This document shows, piece by piece, positions 44,596 through 54,815 of a stretch of DNA of 64,000 bases; positions within the stretch are counted from its first letter, which is position 1, and each line of letters starts with the position of its first letter. The position numbers were made by a program, and so were the translations under genes. Source of the stretch: Sclerotiophoma versabilis. Lineage: Eukaryota; Ascomycota; Dothideomycetes; Pleosporales; Didymellaceae. The stretch is from contig JAAROD010000081.1 in NCBI GenBank assembly GCA_012274445.1, positions 992,001 through 1,056,000 of the forward strand, written 5' to 3'. The notes beneath the pieces were generated by a model. It was not told the origin of the DNA. It searched no databases and saw only the letters and a list, made by a program, of their open reading frames with translations.

Positions 44596-45076
44596 ATGCA
44601 CGACAACGAGATGGACGGTTTCCCGCGCGAGTAGATCAACATGGTCATGAACCTGAAGGAGCTCTGCATCTGTGAGTCCAAGTTTTGTCCAATCTGCGCT
44701 ACGGTACCACTTACAACGCGAATAGCCCAGGTGCGAGCTCTATACGGTCCTTGCTACTCAAGCTTTGGACAATTCGACATTCTGCAATTCAAAGATGGCA
44801 CATATTTTTTCGCCCGCGCTGTGGTCTACTCCAAAAACTACAATGGCGATGCCCACGAACACAGCCGGTGGAAGTACAACACAAGCGGTTCCAGCGAGGG
44901 AGGCGTCATCAATGCGCTGGAGAATCTATGGAACAAACTCCAGACGTTCGTTCCAGACAATGTGAAGAGTGAGTTCAGCTGTGCTCCGTGAATGCGGCAC
45001 CGTTAACTGTCTGACAGAGATGCATCGAGGTCAGATATGTGTGGGTTGCAGCCCTGAGGGTCACAGGATCATCTGA
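44596..45076 (+). CDS. Small uncharacterised gene, copy 1 of a local pair (in-frame TAG at codon 13)
   Basis: Family not recognised. Exons 44596-44671, 44726-44968 and 45018-45076 (introns 54 and 49 nt, canonical GTGAGT donors and AG acceptors, in phase) give 125 codons. The middle exon is strongly protein-like: GQFDILQFKDGTYFFARAVV, YSKNYNGDAHEHSRWKYNTS, EGGVINALENLWNKLQTFVP. Exon 3 ends HRGQICVGCSPEGHRII. No signal peptide or membrane helix. The N-terminus MHDNEMDGFPRE is followed by TAG at 44632-44634. Either translation starts at the in-frame ATG at 44641 (110 aa) or the copy is broken. The paralogue at 45736 has CAT at the same codon, which argues that the longer N-terminus was once coding. 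Confidence 0.55.
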
Positions 45077-45735
45077 GAGCGTGACTCCTAGAAGAGGGTA
45101 CCAAGCTCTCATCGGCCATCCGTCTTAATTGAGCTTTGCTCTGGAATGTAACGGAGTATGATACTAGGTAGGGAGGTGCACGATGGGAAAGCAGAAATAT
45201 CTGGGAGGATGACTGTACTGGAGACCAGCCAAAAGCAAGATCCTGCGAGGAATAATTTAAGCCACTCCATAGCCGGCGAATTATAATGGGGCGTCTCGAA
45301 AGAGATCCGACCAGAAACAAACGTATCTACTAAACCTGTATGAACACTGATTGATTGTCTGACCTGAGAACTACGCAACAGCTTGAACAACTAGAACAGC
45401 AAGGATCGGTAAACGGATAGACAGTGGAAGGTGCTGTGATTCTTGTGAGAACAGGAGTTATGCCTTCAAACCACCATGCCCTAGACAGTGCAGTCACGTA
45501 CGTGCCGTCGTACCGACTGCCGTTATCACACATCTACCAGCTGTCTCGCTGTCTTGATGATCGCCTTACTCCTGGACGTAACTAATGCTTTGATTTCAAG
45601 AAAGCTAAATTGCTTGCTACACAAGACACTCAAGATGACTTGTGATGCACACTCTGCTTGCGCTTTTCGAATGTTCCAACGCACACCCGCCTCGCCCGTC
45701 CCGTATTCCTCTCTCACTACGTCTAACAACGAACA
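45077..45735. other. Spacer between the paired small genes
   Basis: About 660 bp, no gene recognised on either strand. Confidence 0.5.
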
Positions 45736-46110
45736 ATGCATACCGATATGATAAACGGATTTCCACGCGAACATATTACCGCAGTCATGACCCTGCAGGA
45801 TATGATTGTTAATGTTCGTGGCTCGTTGAAGCCTAGCTCGAGCTGATTCAGAGAGCAGTGCGACTAGGGCCAATTTCCACTCCGGACTTGCCGCAGTCTA
45901 CCAGGTTCGAAGCTGGACACATAAGCTTCGACGGTTAATGTTTTGCCACTGAAGGAGATTGAACTGATGAGAATCACGGCCCCATTCAGAGATTGGTCGA
46001 GCTCGAGGTGGACGATTATCGGCGGACGTAGGGTCAACTTCACGGACGCGCTTGAGGATCTCTGAACATGTTGAACCGGCTGTTTGTCCAAGGAACCGGT
46101 TGGTAGGCTT
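45736..46110 (+). pseudogene. Decayed copy 2 of the small gene family
   Basis: The first 12 codons read MHTDMINGFPRE and continue HITAVMTLQDMI, aligning without gaps to the N-terminus of the gene at 44596. At the matching exon end the donor is GTTAAT instead of GTGAGT, and reading through stops soon after. Near 45899 the DNA CCAGGTTCGAAGCT matches the start of copy 1 exon 2 (CCAGGTGCGAGCT), but the AG acceptor is lost. Further on ISFDG and CFA match FKDG and FFA; SSRWTI and TDALEDL match HSRWKY and INALENL, in different frames with several stops (including TGA where copy 1 has TGG). I conclude a paralogue in decay; boundaries are approximate. Confidence 0.5.
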
Positions 46111-47715
46111 TAGGCAGAACAGAACCAGACTACGGCCCAAGAGTATATCCGAGCAAACTTGGTTGTAGTTGCGTTCATGGTGGCCCGCTACAGCCTCAGT
46201 AATGGCAGTGCTGACTGACCCTACCGTCCTCCTTACGCCCGTCAATGTGTTCCTGGATGTGCTGCTGAGTCGAGGTCATTCCGCGCGCCACAGGCATCCA
46301 TCTCCTCGACAGGACGAGGTGATGGCCTATAGTGAACCTTAAGATACTTGGCTGGAGATAGATCATGCATAACTTAACTTTAATTCAATTGAATACGTAT
46401 GAGAGAGGTGAACGACTTTCCTTTTCAAAACACCAACGTAATTGGACATCGCGAGCATATGCCGGTGTGTGGATCTTCTGTACTCACTCTAGACGTCGAT
46501 CAAATTCGAAGGGCCTGTTCGATGGGAAGAAATCGCGGCCCAGGAAAGAAGCAAACGATAAGCCGAGTGTCGTATACCTCAAACACTTGACCTTGTTCAG
46601 AACCCAGGCTATCGTTTGCGCCAAGATACTGGATGATAACAACTGCGAGCTCTCGCAGTTCACGCGCTTGATCAGTGGTGCAAGTAAGCAGGGCATCTGG
46701 ACCCCATCGAAGGCCTCCAGAACAAGCCCCAGGTGGACGGCCGGGGAGAAGACGGAGGATTGATGTATCAGGAGAGTTCTGGCCGAACAAATATTCTGGT
46801 CTGGAAGGATGGCTGAGGTTAGGCAGTGGTACCAGCAGCGATAACCGGAGGGCTTAAAAGGGAACAAGTGTACAATTTTGAACATAGCTTGAAGTCGGAG
46901 CATCCGAGCGCGTGATAAAATGCCACGACACGTCCACCACCGCCTTTCTCAGGCGCAGGTTCCAGTATGCATGCTGCATGCTGCAGAATCGTGGATCACG
47001 GTGATTCGCAGAACCTGCTCTACCCATTCTCATGTAGATATGCACTGTTTCAAAATCCTCTTTTCCTCGCGACGACTTTCAACACTCCAGAGTTCTTGGA
47101 TGGAAAGTTCACGATGTCCGTTGACCGTCCGGGTCCGTGGGAAGATCAGCTTACCATGCTTGGGTCTATCCCTGAGCATCCCTTCCAAGCTTCGAATCAA
47201 CAATTGGTCATTTCATAAAAACCGCATTGTGACGGAACTGTGACCCTGCACCAAGCCTCCGCGTCCAACGGGTACTCCACTCAAGCTGCGTCACAGGGTC
47301 GCGTTTGCACCAGTCAGAAATGCCGCTAGTGTGCAATAGGCATCACACGTGGTACCTGCGCAACGACCCTTTGACGTTGCGGAGAACATTGATCATTTTC
47401 TAGCTGAGAATGTGAGGGGAAGTATATAAGCCTGGGAGGCAAGCTGAAGGTGGTGCGATGATCATGTCTGCTGTTCACGGGCTTACAGATACTACTTTTG
47501 ACTGTCATTGAGTGTTTCTCTCAAAGGACTGAAACCAATTGCGTCTGCTGTAATTCTTGTGTCATTGTCCGCGGACCTTATTTCCACTGCTTTGGGCCAG
47601 AAAACGCTGCAACACCAAGAGCCCATTCCAGATCAGCACCTGCAATCGTCGCTCTGCAAAACCTTCAATTGGTCCTACCCATACCCTCTACTTCGATCAA
47701 CTATACACCGACGCA
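46111..47715. other. Intergenic with weak protein-like fragments
   Basis: About 1.6 kb without an intact gene. Minus-strand 46503-46720 reads ELRELAVVIIQYLGANDSLG and GQVFEVYDTRLIV, and plus-strand 46990-47215 reads FNTPEFLDGKFTMSVDRPGP; both look like protein fragments but I could not extend or name them. Confidence 0.4.
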
Positions 47716-48591
47716 ATGACAGACCTCAACTTCACCAGCAGGCCGCTCTTATCAGAGGGTTGCTTTCACATCCTGACCACTGTCCTGGTCCTCACTCTAC
47801 CCATCTTGACGGCAGTCTACATCTACCATGACTACAAGGCATTCCTGTCGCTCGGCCCGGGGGGTACTCCACAAACACCACTGGGCTACCTGAAAGTCAA
47901 AACCCTGGGTTTAGTTTCCCTACGAGACCCGCTCCAACCACTACCCATCCCTCCACACTTTCGCCCCCAAAAAGGATATCTGGACTCTCTACCGACTCGC
48001 TCCGGAGAACGGCCACTCGTGCAAGGCATTGCACCGCAACGCCAACAGACACAAAGGAGCGACGAGAAGATGTACGGGCAGCTCGTCGAGCGAATGAGGG
48101 CTTACGCTCAGGATCCAGCAAACAAGCTGCTTGAGCGCACAAGCTGCTTCGAGAAGAATAGCTCCGGCCTTTTCGCGTCTGTACCCATCACGCGCACGTG
48201 CGGTGGGGAGATCTGCCATGCGCATCCTTCAGATGGCTCTTTGCATCTTACACTACACCCTGCGGACGCGAAGACGATGCTCGAAAATGGCTGGGGCGAG
48301 CGCCATCCACTGGCGAAAGGAGGCTGGTTCAGGAGGTTCGTGCCGCGCGAGTTCGTGCTCATCTATGCGCCGAGAACGGATAAGGACCTCCATGTTGTTA
48401 TGCAGATCGTGGCTGCAAGTATCTGGTGGGTCAGTGGAGTCGATGTCAATGCAGATGCTGAGGCAGGAGGGAGACGGAGGAGTGCTGATGTTGCAGCGAT
48501 TGATCAAGCCATGGAAGGGAGCGAATGCTGGGCTTGCAAAGCTCACGCATGTGGTACTGGCGGAGTGGAGAAGATGACTGGAAACGCGTAG
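47716..48591 (+). CDS. Fungal-luciferase-fold (Luz-like) membrane-anchored protein
   Basis: Homologue of the 3-hydroxyhispidin luciferase of luminous mushrooms. In ascomycetes the family is widespread and its substrate is unknown, so luminescence is not implied. Intronless, 291 aa (Luz is about 267) from MTDLNFTSRPLL; the frame is open upstream but this ATG directly precedes the conserved part. One membrane helix at about residues 17-38 (ILTTVLVLTLPILTAVYIYH) is followed by DYKAFLSLGPGGTPQTPLGY, the same helix-DY.FL..GP..P....GY order as Luz. The C-terminal domain has GEICHAHPSDGSLHLTLHPA, GWGERHPLA and FVLIYAPRTDKDLHVVMQIV followed by AASI. The tail after residue 240 is Gly/Arg-rich and unconserved-looking. 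No hispidin synthase, hispidin hydroxylase or other pathway gene lies nearby. Confidence 0.85.
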   Translation: MTDLNFTSRPLLSEGCFHILTTVLVLTLPILTAVYIYHDYKAFLSLGPGGTPQTPLGYLKVKTLGLVSLRDPLQPLPIPPHFRPQKGYLDSLPTRSGERPLVQGIAPQRQQTQRSDEKMYGQLVERMRAYAQDPANKLLERTSCFEKNSSGLFASVPITRTCGGEICHAHPSDGSLHLTLHPADAKTMLENGWGERHPLAKGGWFRRFVPREFVLIYAPRTDKDLHVVMQIVAASIWWVSGVDVNADAEAGGRRRSADVAAIDQAMEGSECWACKAHACGTGGVEKMTGNA

Positions 48592-48849
48592 GAGACGGAG
48601 GGTCGATAGGAAGACTTGTACTTGACATGATGCATTCTAGGAGCATTGCTTTGCGTTCAAGCGGATCTTCGGCGTTCTTTGGGTATATACTAAGCTGGGC
48701 AAGCCTTAAGCTCCTGAGCATGCGCTCTCAAACGATCATCCAATGTACATCGAATCATACCTGATATTCCGTCTAGGTCACTTCAATTGTGCACCCCACG
48801 GTCCTCATGTCGCCCAGTCTACAATCTTTGTCGCCATATGTCCCTGCTT

Positions 48850-49330
48850 TTACTGCTTTCCGCGCACCCACTCATCATACTCCTTCCTCTTGCTCCTGAC
48901 ATCCCAGAATCCGCGTCGGCCCTCACCCTTTCCACCAATCCCGCCGTCAAGTCCCAAGAACGCATAGGGGTCTCCTTCGCTCAGGATCTCTTCTCCTTCT
49001 CTTGTGTACTTGCCTTCTCCATGCCTGCCCTCCCGAGAGATCTGACCCGCCCACTGGGCATATTGAATTGGCTTCAGCTTGTCGGCAGAGACTACGATGC
49101 CGGTGGAAAGCATGAAGATGCCGATGAGGAGCTCGATGGTGATGTCGAGGGGAAGCGGGGTGTTGGCGAACGCTGTGGTGTGTTCGTGTGCGGAGTAGAC
49201 GCTGGATGTATATGTCAGCGGCTGTTTTATGTACGGGAGTCCAGCTATTGAGCTAGGCAGGAGACTGAACGTACGCATGTGTGAGGAACAACGCGCCAAC
49301 GGTGTTGAGCACCGTGCCGACGAGAGCCAT
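48850..49330 (-). CDS. EMC5: ER membrane protein complex subunit 5 (MMGT/DUF1077 family)
   Basis: Subunit of the EMC insertase, which inserts and stabilises multipass and tail-anchored proteins at the ER; the family was also described as a membrane magnesium transporter. Exons 49330-49275 and 49201-48850 with a 73-nt intron give 135 aa. Exon 1 encodes MALVGTVLNTVGALFLTH, the first membrane helix; the join restores THAVYSAHEHTTAF. The second helix is DITIELLIGIFMLSTGIVVS, followed by the family motif ADKLKPIQYAQWAGQISREG. A charged cytosolic tail ends RSKRKEYDEWVRGKQ. Reading upstream without splicing gives an unrelated Ser/Arg-rich N-terminus. Confidence 0.92.
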
Positions 49331-50009
49331 CGTCGTGTTGGCTGTGAAAATCTTCGCCGCAGCTCAAGTACTTGACAGGGAGGGCAACTCTTCGGTGCTC
49401 GCGCGCTATACACGAGGCGACGAGGCGAGCGGGTTGTGCGGTGGTGCTAGTGGAAGCTTGAGATGTGGTTCGGTAGTTTGATGGATGGGTGAGTGAGCTT
49501 CGTGACGAGTTGTCTTGGCACTCAACTCAAGTGCCCGAAATATACATCTTGAAGATCGTTCTATATACTCTGTTAATGTTTCGATGCATAAAGACACAAT
49601 TTAGTCACACACTTCCTGGATTCAATGAGCATATGTGCACAACAATATAAGAATAAGTCAAGCACGAGTGCACACATGTACGAGTCTGTAACTGTGTGAG
49701 CACGCGCAACAATCGACAAGAAGTCGTTAACTTCCTTTACGTAATTCACTGTAACTTTTAAGAACATGAAATTCGCAATGAGCACAGCAGGTTTCACAGT
49801 CGTGAACATCCGTAGATCGTCCAGATGTTCAGCTCGCATGGCAGGGGAGCTTTGGCCAGTGCTGCGCCTTCCGCGTTCCAACGAACGCCGCACAGCCACT
49901 GCAGGTGCGGCCCTGCAGAGCTCCACCGACACGCGCTTCATGAATGATCTCACACCCCGCAGTGAGATGGGCACGCGCAAATGAAGCCATCAATTGCCCG
50001 TAGACCGCC
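49331..50009. promoter_or_regulatory. Divergent intergenic region EMC5/RIC1
   Basis: About 680 bp between opposite start codons, serving both promoters. No gene recognised in it. Confidence 0.55.
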
Positions 50010-53000
50010 ATGACGTATTGGCCCATCTCCTCTCCCTCCGTCTTTGCGGCCAGTAAGAACACGAATCTCGCGCGCACACCTGTCTCCCATGATGGCACCG
50101 ACCAAGCCTCGCAGAGTGAACAAGATGGCGCGTCTGAGGCCGAGTCCACAAACGAGACTGACGATGACACGTCGAGAGAAGGGTCTGAAGGGGTGAAGGA
50201 GGAACCCACGGATCACAAAGCGCGTCGAACAAGTAGTTCTGATCAGTTCGCGGAAGAAGATGTGCATGGCGATATCGTTGCTATTCGGGTGACCAGGAGC
50301 GGACAGTTGTTTGCAACACTCACTCGAACGACTCTGACTATCTGGCAGACGAAGGTGAGTTCATTGCTTTCTTGCAATTAGGCGTCACTAATCAATGTCA
50401 AGCCCACCGTCATCCTAGCTTCAGTCTTACGCTCGCAGCAGTCGTTGAAGACTTATGGCCCAAACACAGACATCCTACTCCGTCCCGACTCCCAGATCTT
50501 CGTCGTCCAGACCACACTAGGTTTTCTGATCACGTACTCCCTTGCAACAGACCACTCCTCCCGTGTGTATAAAACACAATTTACAGACACGCATGGGACG
50601 CATTCGAAAAGGAGCAGCGCTATTGGATTCAAGATACAGCGTCAGCACGATACAAATGCTGGACCTGGAGAAGGCAGTGGATTCAAAGAGCTCAGCCTTC
50701 GCTTCCGCATGGTCATACGCGTCGATGCCGGGATTGTGAAAGCTTTGGCTTTGGACGATGAGCTGGTAGTGGCTACTGCAAAGCCTGCGGCGATACAGTG
50801 CATACGATGGGCACCAGATAACCAAGGCAGCCAAACAAGCACCGAGGTCCTCGCCAAGATGAGCTGGCTTGGGAGAAAGCCTGCTCTCATTGACATGACT
50901 CATGATCGACCTATGAACCTTTCGTGCTGGATCACCGAAGAAGGTCGAGCGTTTGCCGTTCAAAGATCGAAAGCAGACCCTAAGCACGAAGGGAGCGCAC
51001 AACCAAATCTCTTCCGAGGGTATGGCTTCCACACTCCAGAAACAGATGGCGAACATGGCGTGAAGGCTGCGATTAATGCTCGCTTTTCGTTACTTGCTGT
51101 AGGGTGCAAGAGCAGTGATATCTATGTCTACACTGTTCGAGACTATACTGGCAATATCCCAATCTCTCACAAACTCCAGCCCAATACTTCCTCTCCTGGC
51201 GAACTAAAGGTTTTGACGTACTCCCCAGATGGGTACTGTCTGTTTGCTGGTTATGAGAATGGATGGGCTATGTGGAGTGTGTACGGTAAACCAGGCGCCA
51301 CCAGCTTCTCGACTGACCGTGTCATCTCAGAGACCAATGGCGAGGGATGGCTGCTCGGCGTGAAAGATGCCTTTTGGATCGGCGGAGGCGCTGAACTCTT
51401 GATTCTGAGCAACAACGATAACAGGTTGTTTGTCGTCGAGATGGCCAGAAGTGCTGTAACTGGATGCTTCTCGTCAGCTAATGTATCGAGATCTTTGATG
51501 CAAACAAGCACAGGCTTCATGATCTATCGGGGCTACGATCTGCCCGATCTGACAACGATATCTGCAGAGCTATCTCTATGGCACCACGTACAGGTGCCAT
51601 CCCACTACCTGGTAGACCAGTGGCCTATCAAAAGCGTCGTAATATCGAACGATGGGAGATATGTTGCGATTGCTGGAAGAAGAGGGCTTGCGCACTACAG
51701 TGTCAACAGCGGACGGTGGAAAACATTCGATGACCCGTTTACAGAGAACGAGTTCACAGTTCGTGGTGGCATGTGCTGGTTCCAGCATGTGCTCATTGCG
51801 GCAGTTGAGTCGCAGAACTCTCACGAAGTAGGATACCTTTTCTCAGAATTTCATTTAAAATGTACTGACGGCGATTTGTTAGGTTCGAATCTACTCAAGA
51901 GAATCGGCGCTCGACAACGGCCACATTATGCATGTGCAAAAACTACCAGCCCCAATCGTACTCATTGCGCCGTCCGGAGAAGACTCCCTACTTGTCTATA
52001 CCTACGAGAACATACTTTATCATTATGTCATGAGTGTCTCCAATGCTACGGTCAATTTGATCCAAGTCGGTCAGATCGCCCTACATGGCATCATTCGCGC
52101 ACCCACGAGGGTAAGAGCACTCAGCTGGATCCTACCAGAAGACCAGATTCGTAAGCCTTCCCGAACGTTGCAGCAATCATGCCTCGCTAACGCTAGCTAG
52201 ATCATGGCGATCCGTCGCAGGACGTTTCTGTTGCCACAATTTTGTTTCTTGTTGACGGAAAGCTTGTTCTGCTTCAACCTACAACGACCGGAGGTGGTGA
52301 ACTCAAGTATGAGATGCGGGTCATCGCACATAATGTGGAAACATACGCGCTGATGCGTGACCACCCCGCCTTTGCACTAGAATCTCACGAGAGTTCTCTC
52401 CCACCAAGCCCTTCGGTCGGATTGACCATGAATGGTGTGCACGGTCATGGTCACGACCTGCGAGACTCTCTTTGGTATTTCGACGGTCAGGACATGAAAG
52501 TATGGATTGACATGCAAGATGTGCTTGCGTCCGCATCTCCAGAGCTTGGTAGGGACCTGCCTACGCCTGTCCAGATCTCTGTCGACTTCTATCCTTTGTC
52601 TGCCTTGCTCAATAAGGCAATCATCTTTGGCGTAGAGTCAGAACTAGTCCAGCGCAGGGACACCAGTTTTGCCTACCTGCGGTTTGGAACGAGGGTATGT
52701 TGGCGTGCTATGACAAGGAATCACCGACGTTGCGGAACGATTGCTGACTTGCATTGCAGACACACCTCTTCCTTCCCGCAACGCTACGGTATCATTTAGC
52801 GCAGTACAATCACCCTGCAGCCCTACACCTTAGCCACCACTACCAGCATCTACTGTATTTTCCGCACGCCCTTGAAATCTTGTTGCACGAGGTCCTCGAC
52901 GAAGAAGTCGACACCCAGCCGCCGCCAGAGCAGGCGCTATTACCAAGTGTTTTGTCATTCCTAAGCTCGTTCCCGCAATACCTCGACATTGTCGTGCAGT

Positions 53001-53548
53001 GCACGCGCAAGACGGAAGTCCGGTCTTGGCGGACACTGTTCGCAAACCTACCACCACCGGAAGAACTGTTCGAAGAGTCGCTTCAAAAAGGCAACCTGAA
53101 GACTGCGGGAGGCTATCTACTCGTGCTTCATACGTTCGAAGAATTGCGATCCACTGGCGACCAGGTAGTCCGCCTACTGCAACGCGCGAAGCAAGAACAA
53201 GATTGGGAGCTATGCAAGGAGCTTGCACGCTTCCTTATGGCACTTGATGAATCGGGCGCGACCTTGCAACGGACACTTGAGCTCGTTGAGCTTAAAACGC
53301 CGTCAACAGGACCAGGATACGGAGAGTCTCACTTCACCTTTGAGACAACTCGTCTAAACATCCCCACCAGAGGTCGAGCCGGCACAAATGGATATCGCAA
53401 AGACCGCGACGGATCAAGCGGGAGTAGAAGCTCAGCAGGAAGTGGCACCAGTCCTGGTGGACGTGTGGCAGGTCGCAGGAATACTATTGCACAAGAACCA
53501 ATCGACTACTTTGGCGTTGGCTTGGGGAGCCCGCTTAGTCGACAATGA
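50010..53548 (+). CDS. RIC1: Ric1, subunit of the Ric1-Rgp1 exchange factor for Ypt6/Rab6
   Basis: Ric1-Rgp1 activates Ypt6 at the Golgi for retrograde endosome-to-Golgi transport. Five exons: 50010-50354, 50403-51827, 51883-52150, 52201-52694 and 52760-53548, with introns of 48, 55, 50 and 65 nt; 1106 aa. The N-terminus MTYWPISSPSVFAA is typical, followed by an acidic insert. An incomplete WD40 propeller runs over roughly residues 70-600: DIVAIRVTRSGQLFATLTRT, GVKAAINARFSLLAVGCKSS, YSPDGYCLFAGYENGWAMWS, WPIKSVVISNDGRYVAIAGR. The RIC1 domain is in the C-terminal third: RYHLAQYNHPAALHLSHHYQ, HALEILLHEVLDEE, LFEESLQKGNLKTAGGYLLV and WELCKELARFLMALD. The tail is Ser/Gly-rich. Last-exon boundaries rest on conserved phase at every join. 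Confidence 0.95.
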
Positions 53549-54815
53549 TCCCTAGGTACTACAGATGCAATCTCGATTCTAATCTGATGACAACTATTTG
53601 GTTATTTTTCGAGGCCCGTTCGTAATATTGGCAGAACACATAGTTGAAAGATATGCAGGGTGTTCGTGCAAGGAAAGCGAATATTGTGAAAGAGTGCTCC
53701 CGACCTTCAGGCGCCAACTTAAGGAAAAGTCACGGAACAAACAGAACACTATGCGAAGCTGGGTGTCATACAGACACATGTTTTAGGGACATGTGAATTT
53801 CCAACAAGCATGTAGCGGGATGCAGCATCTCAGTCATGTTGTGAACCACACTGCGTCTCATTCGGCGCTTCTGTTAGCACGACGACTAGATTGTCTTGTA
53901 GCTTGATCCTAGTCTAGTGCGCGTCGACGGTGTGGTGTAGCGATGAAGCCAGCGCAGCTGCACAGCAAGCCCCTCACTTATCAATTGTCACCGCCGCATC
54001 GTACAATACCAGACGCGATTGATTGGTCTTTGGAACGATGGATGCGACTTGACAGGGCTAAGCTGGCGATGTGGGGAGCTGGGCCGGCGGTGAGATTCCT
54101 TGTCGTTGAGGCGTCAGCATCGCACGTGTTGCATCCAGAATATGCCTACCCGAGTACAGAGAAGGCTGAGAAGCTGCAAACGATACTGCAAGAACTGCCT
54201 TCCTTGTCCTCGACCAGATCTGCAAGGTGATTCATGTGGTAACGCTGCTAGAGCGGCGATACTGTCCCCTCATGGCTTCTTTCAACGGCGGTGATACAGC
54301 ATGCCCGACCGCCCTCTCGAGCGAACAATCGGTTCGCACAACATCCCTCTTCAGAGCATCGTTAATGGCGCTTGGCTGCGCTGCTGGCGCCTGCGCGACG
54401 GCTGGAAGAGATATCGCGGGTTAGGTTCGAGCTAGCAGGCCCGCCCCTTGTTGCTACCAAACTACTTGTGCATCTGGCGACACTGCCACAAACCTCAACT
54501 CGCCCTTCTATCTCCACAAAGACCTTTTACCGTACTCACGGGTGCTGCGCATATTCGCTAACTGCTGTATGACGTACAGTCCTATCGTTAGTCGCCTCCA
54601 GCAGAAGCGAGGCATTCGAATCATGAGATAAGTCTTCTAGAAAACCCGTGCAGCTGGCAAATACGAAGACATATAAACCATCGGCCCACTTCCTCAGCCC
54701 TATATTACTATTTTGCCGATCGCTACTACAATCAAGCCCATGCGACAAGCCTTGCATAAGAGCATGGTGTCGTCGTCACTATCACATTGCCGCTCCGGAC
54801 CTTGAGCTTTTGACA
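53549..54815. other. Intergenic between RIC1 and the transcription-factor-like gene
   Basis: About 1.3 kb. A 95-codon plus-strand frame at 53943-54230 (SLERWMRLDRAKLAMWGAG, HVLHPEYAYPSTEKAEKL) is mildly protein-like and ends at a TGA after a possible splice site. I could not place it in a family, so it may be a relic. Confidence 0.4.

Noticed and set aside
45895..45915. Possible tRNA B-box (GGTTCGAAGC)
   Set aside because: No matching A-box, no acceptor stem, and the site lies in homologous exon sequence of the decayed small gene.
46503..46720. Minus-strand fragment with GQVFEVYDTRLIV
   Set aside because: Slightly reminiscent of a common fungal hypothetical family, but too short and too interrupted to support a call.
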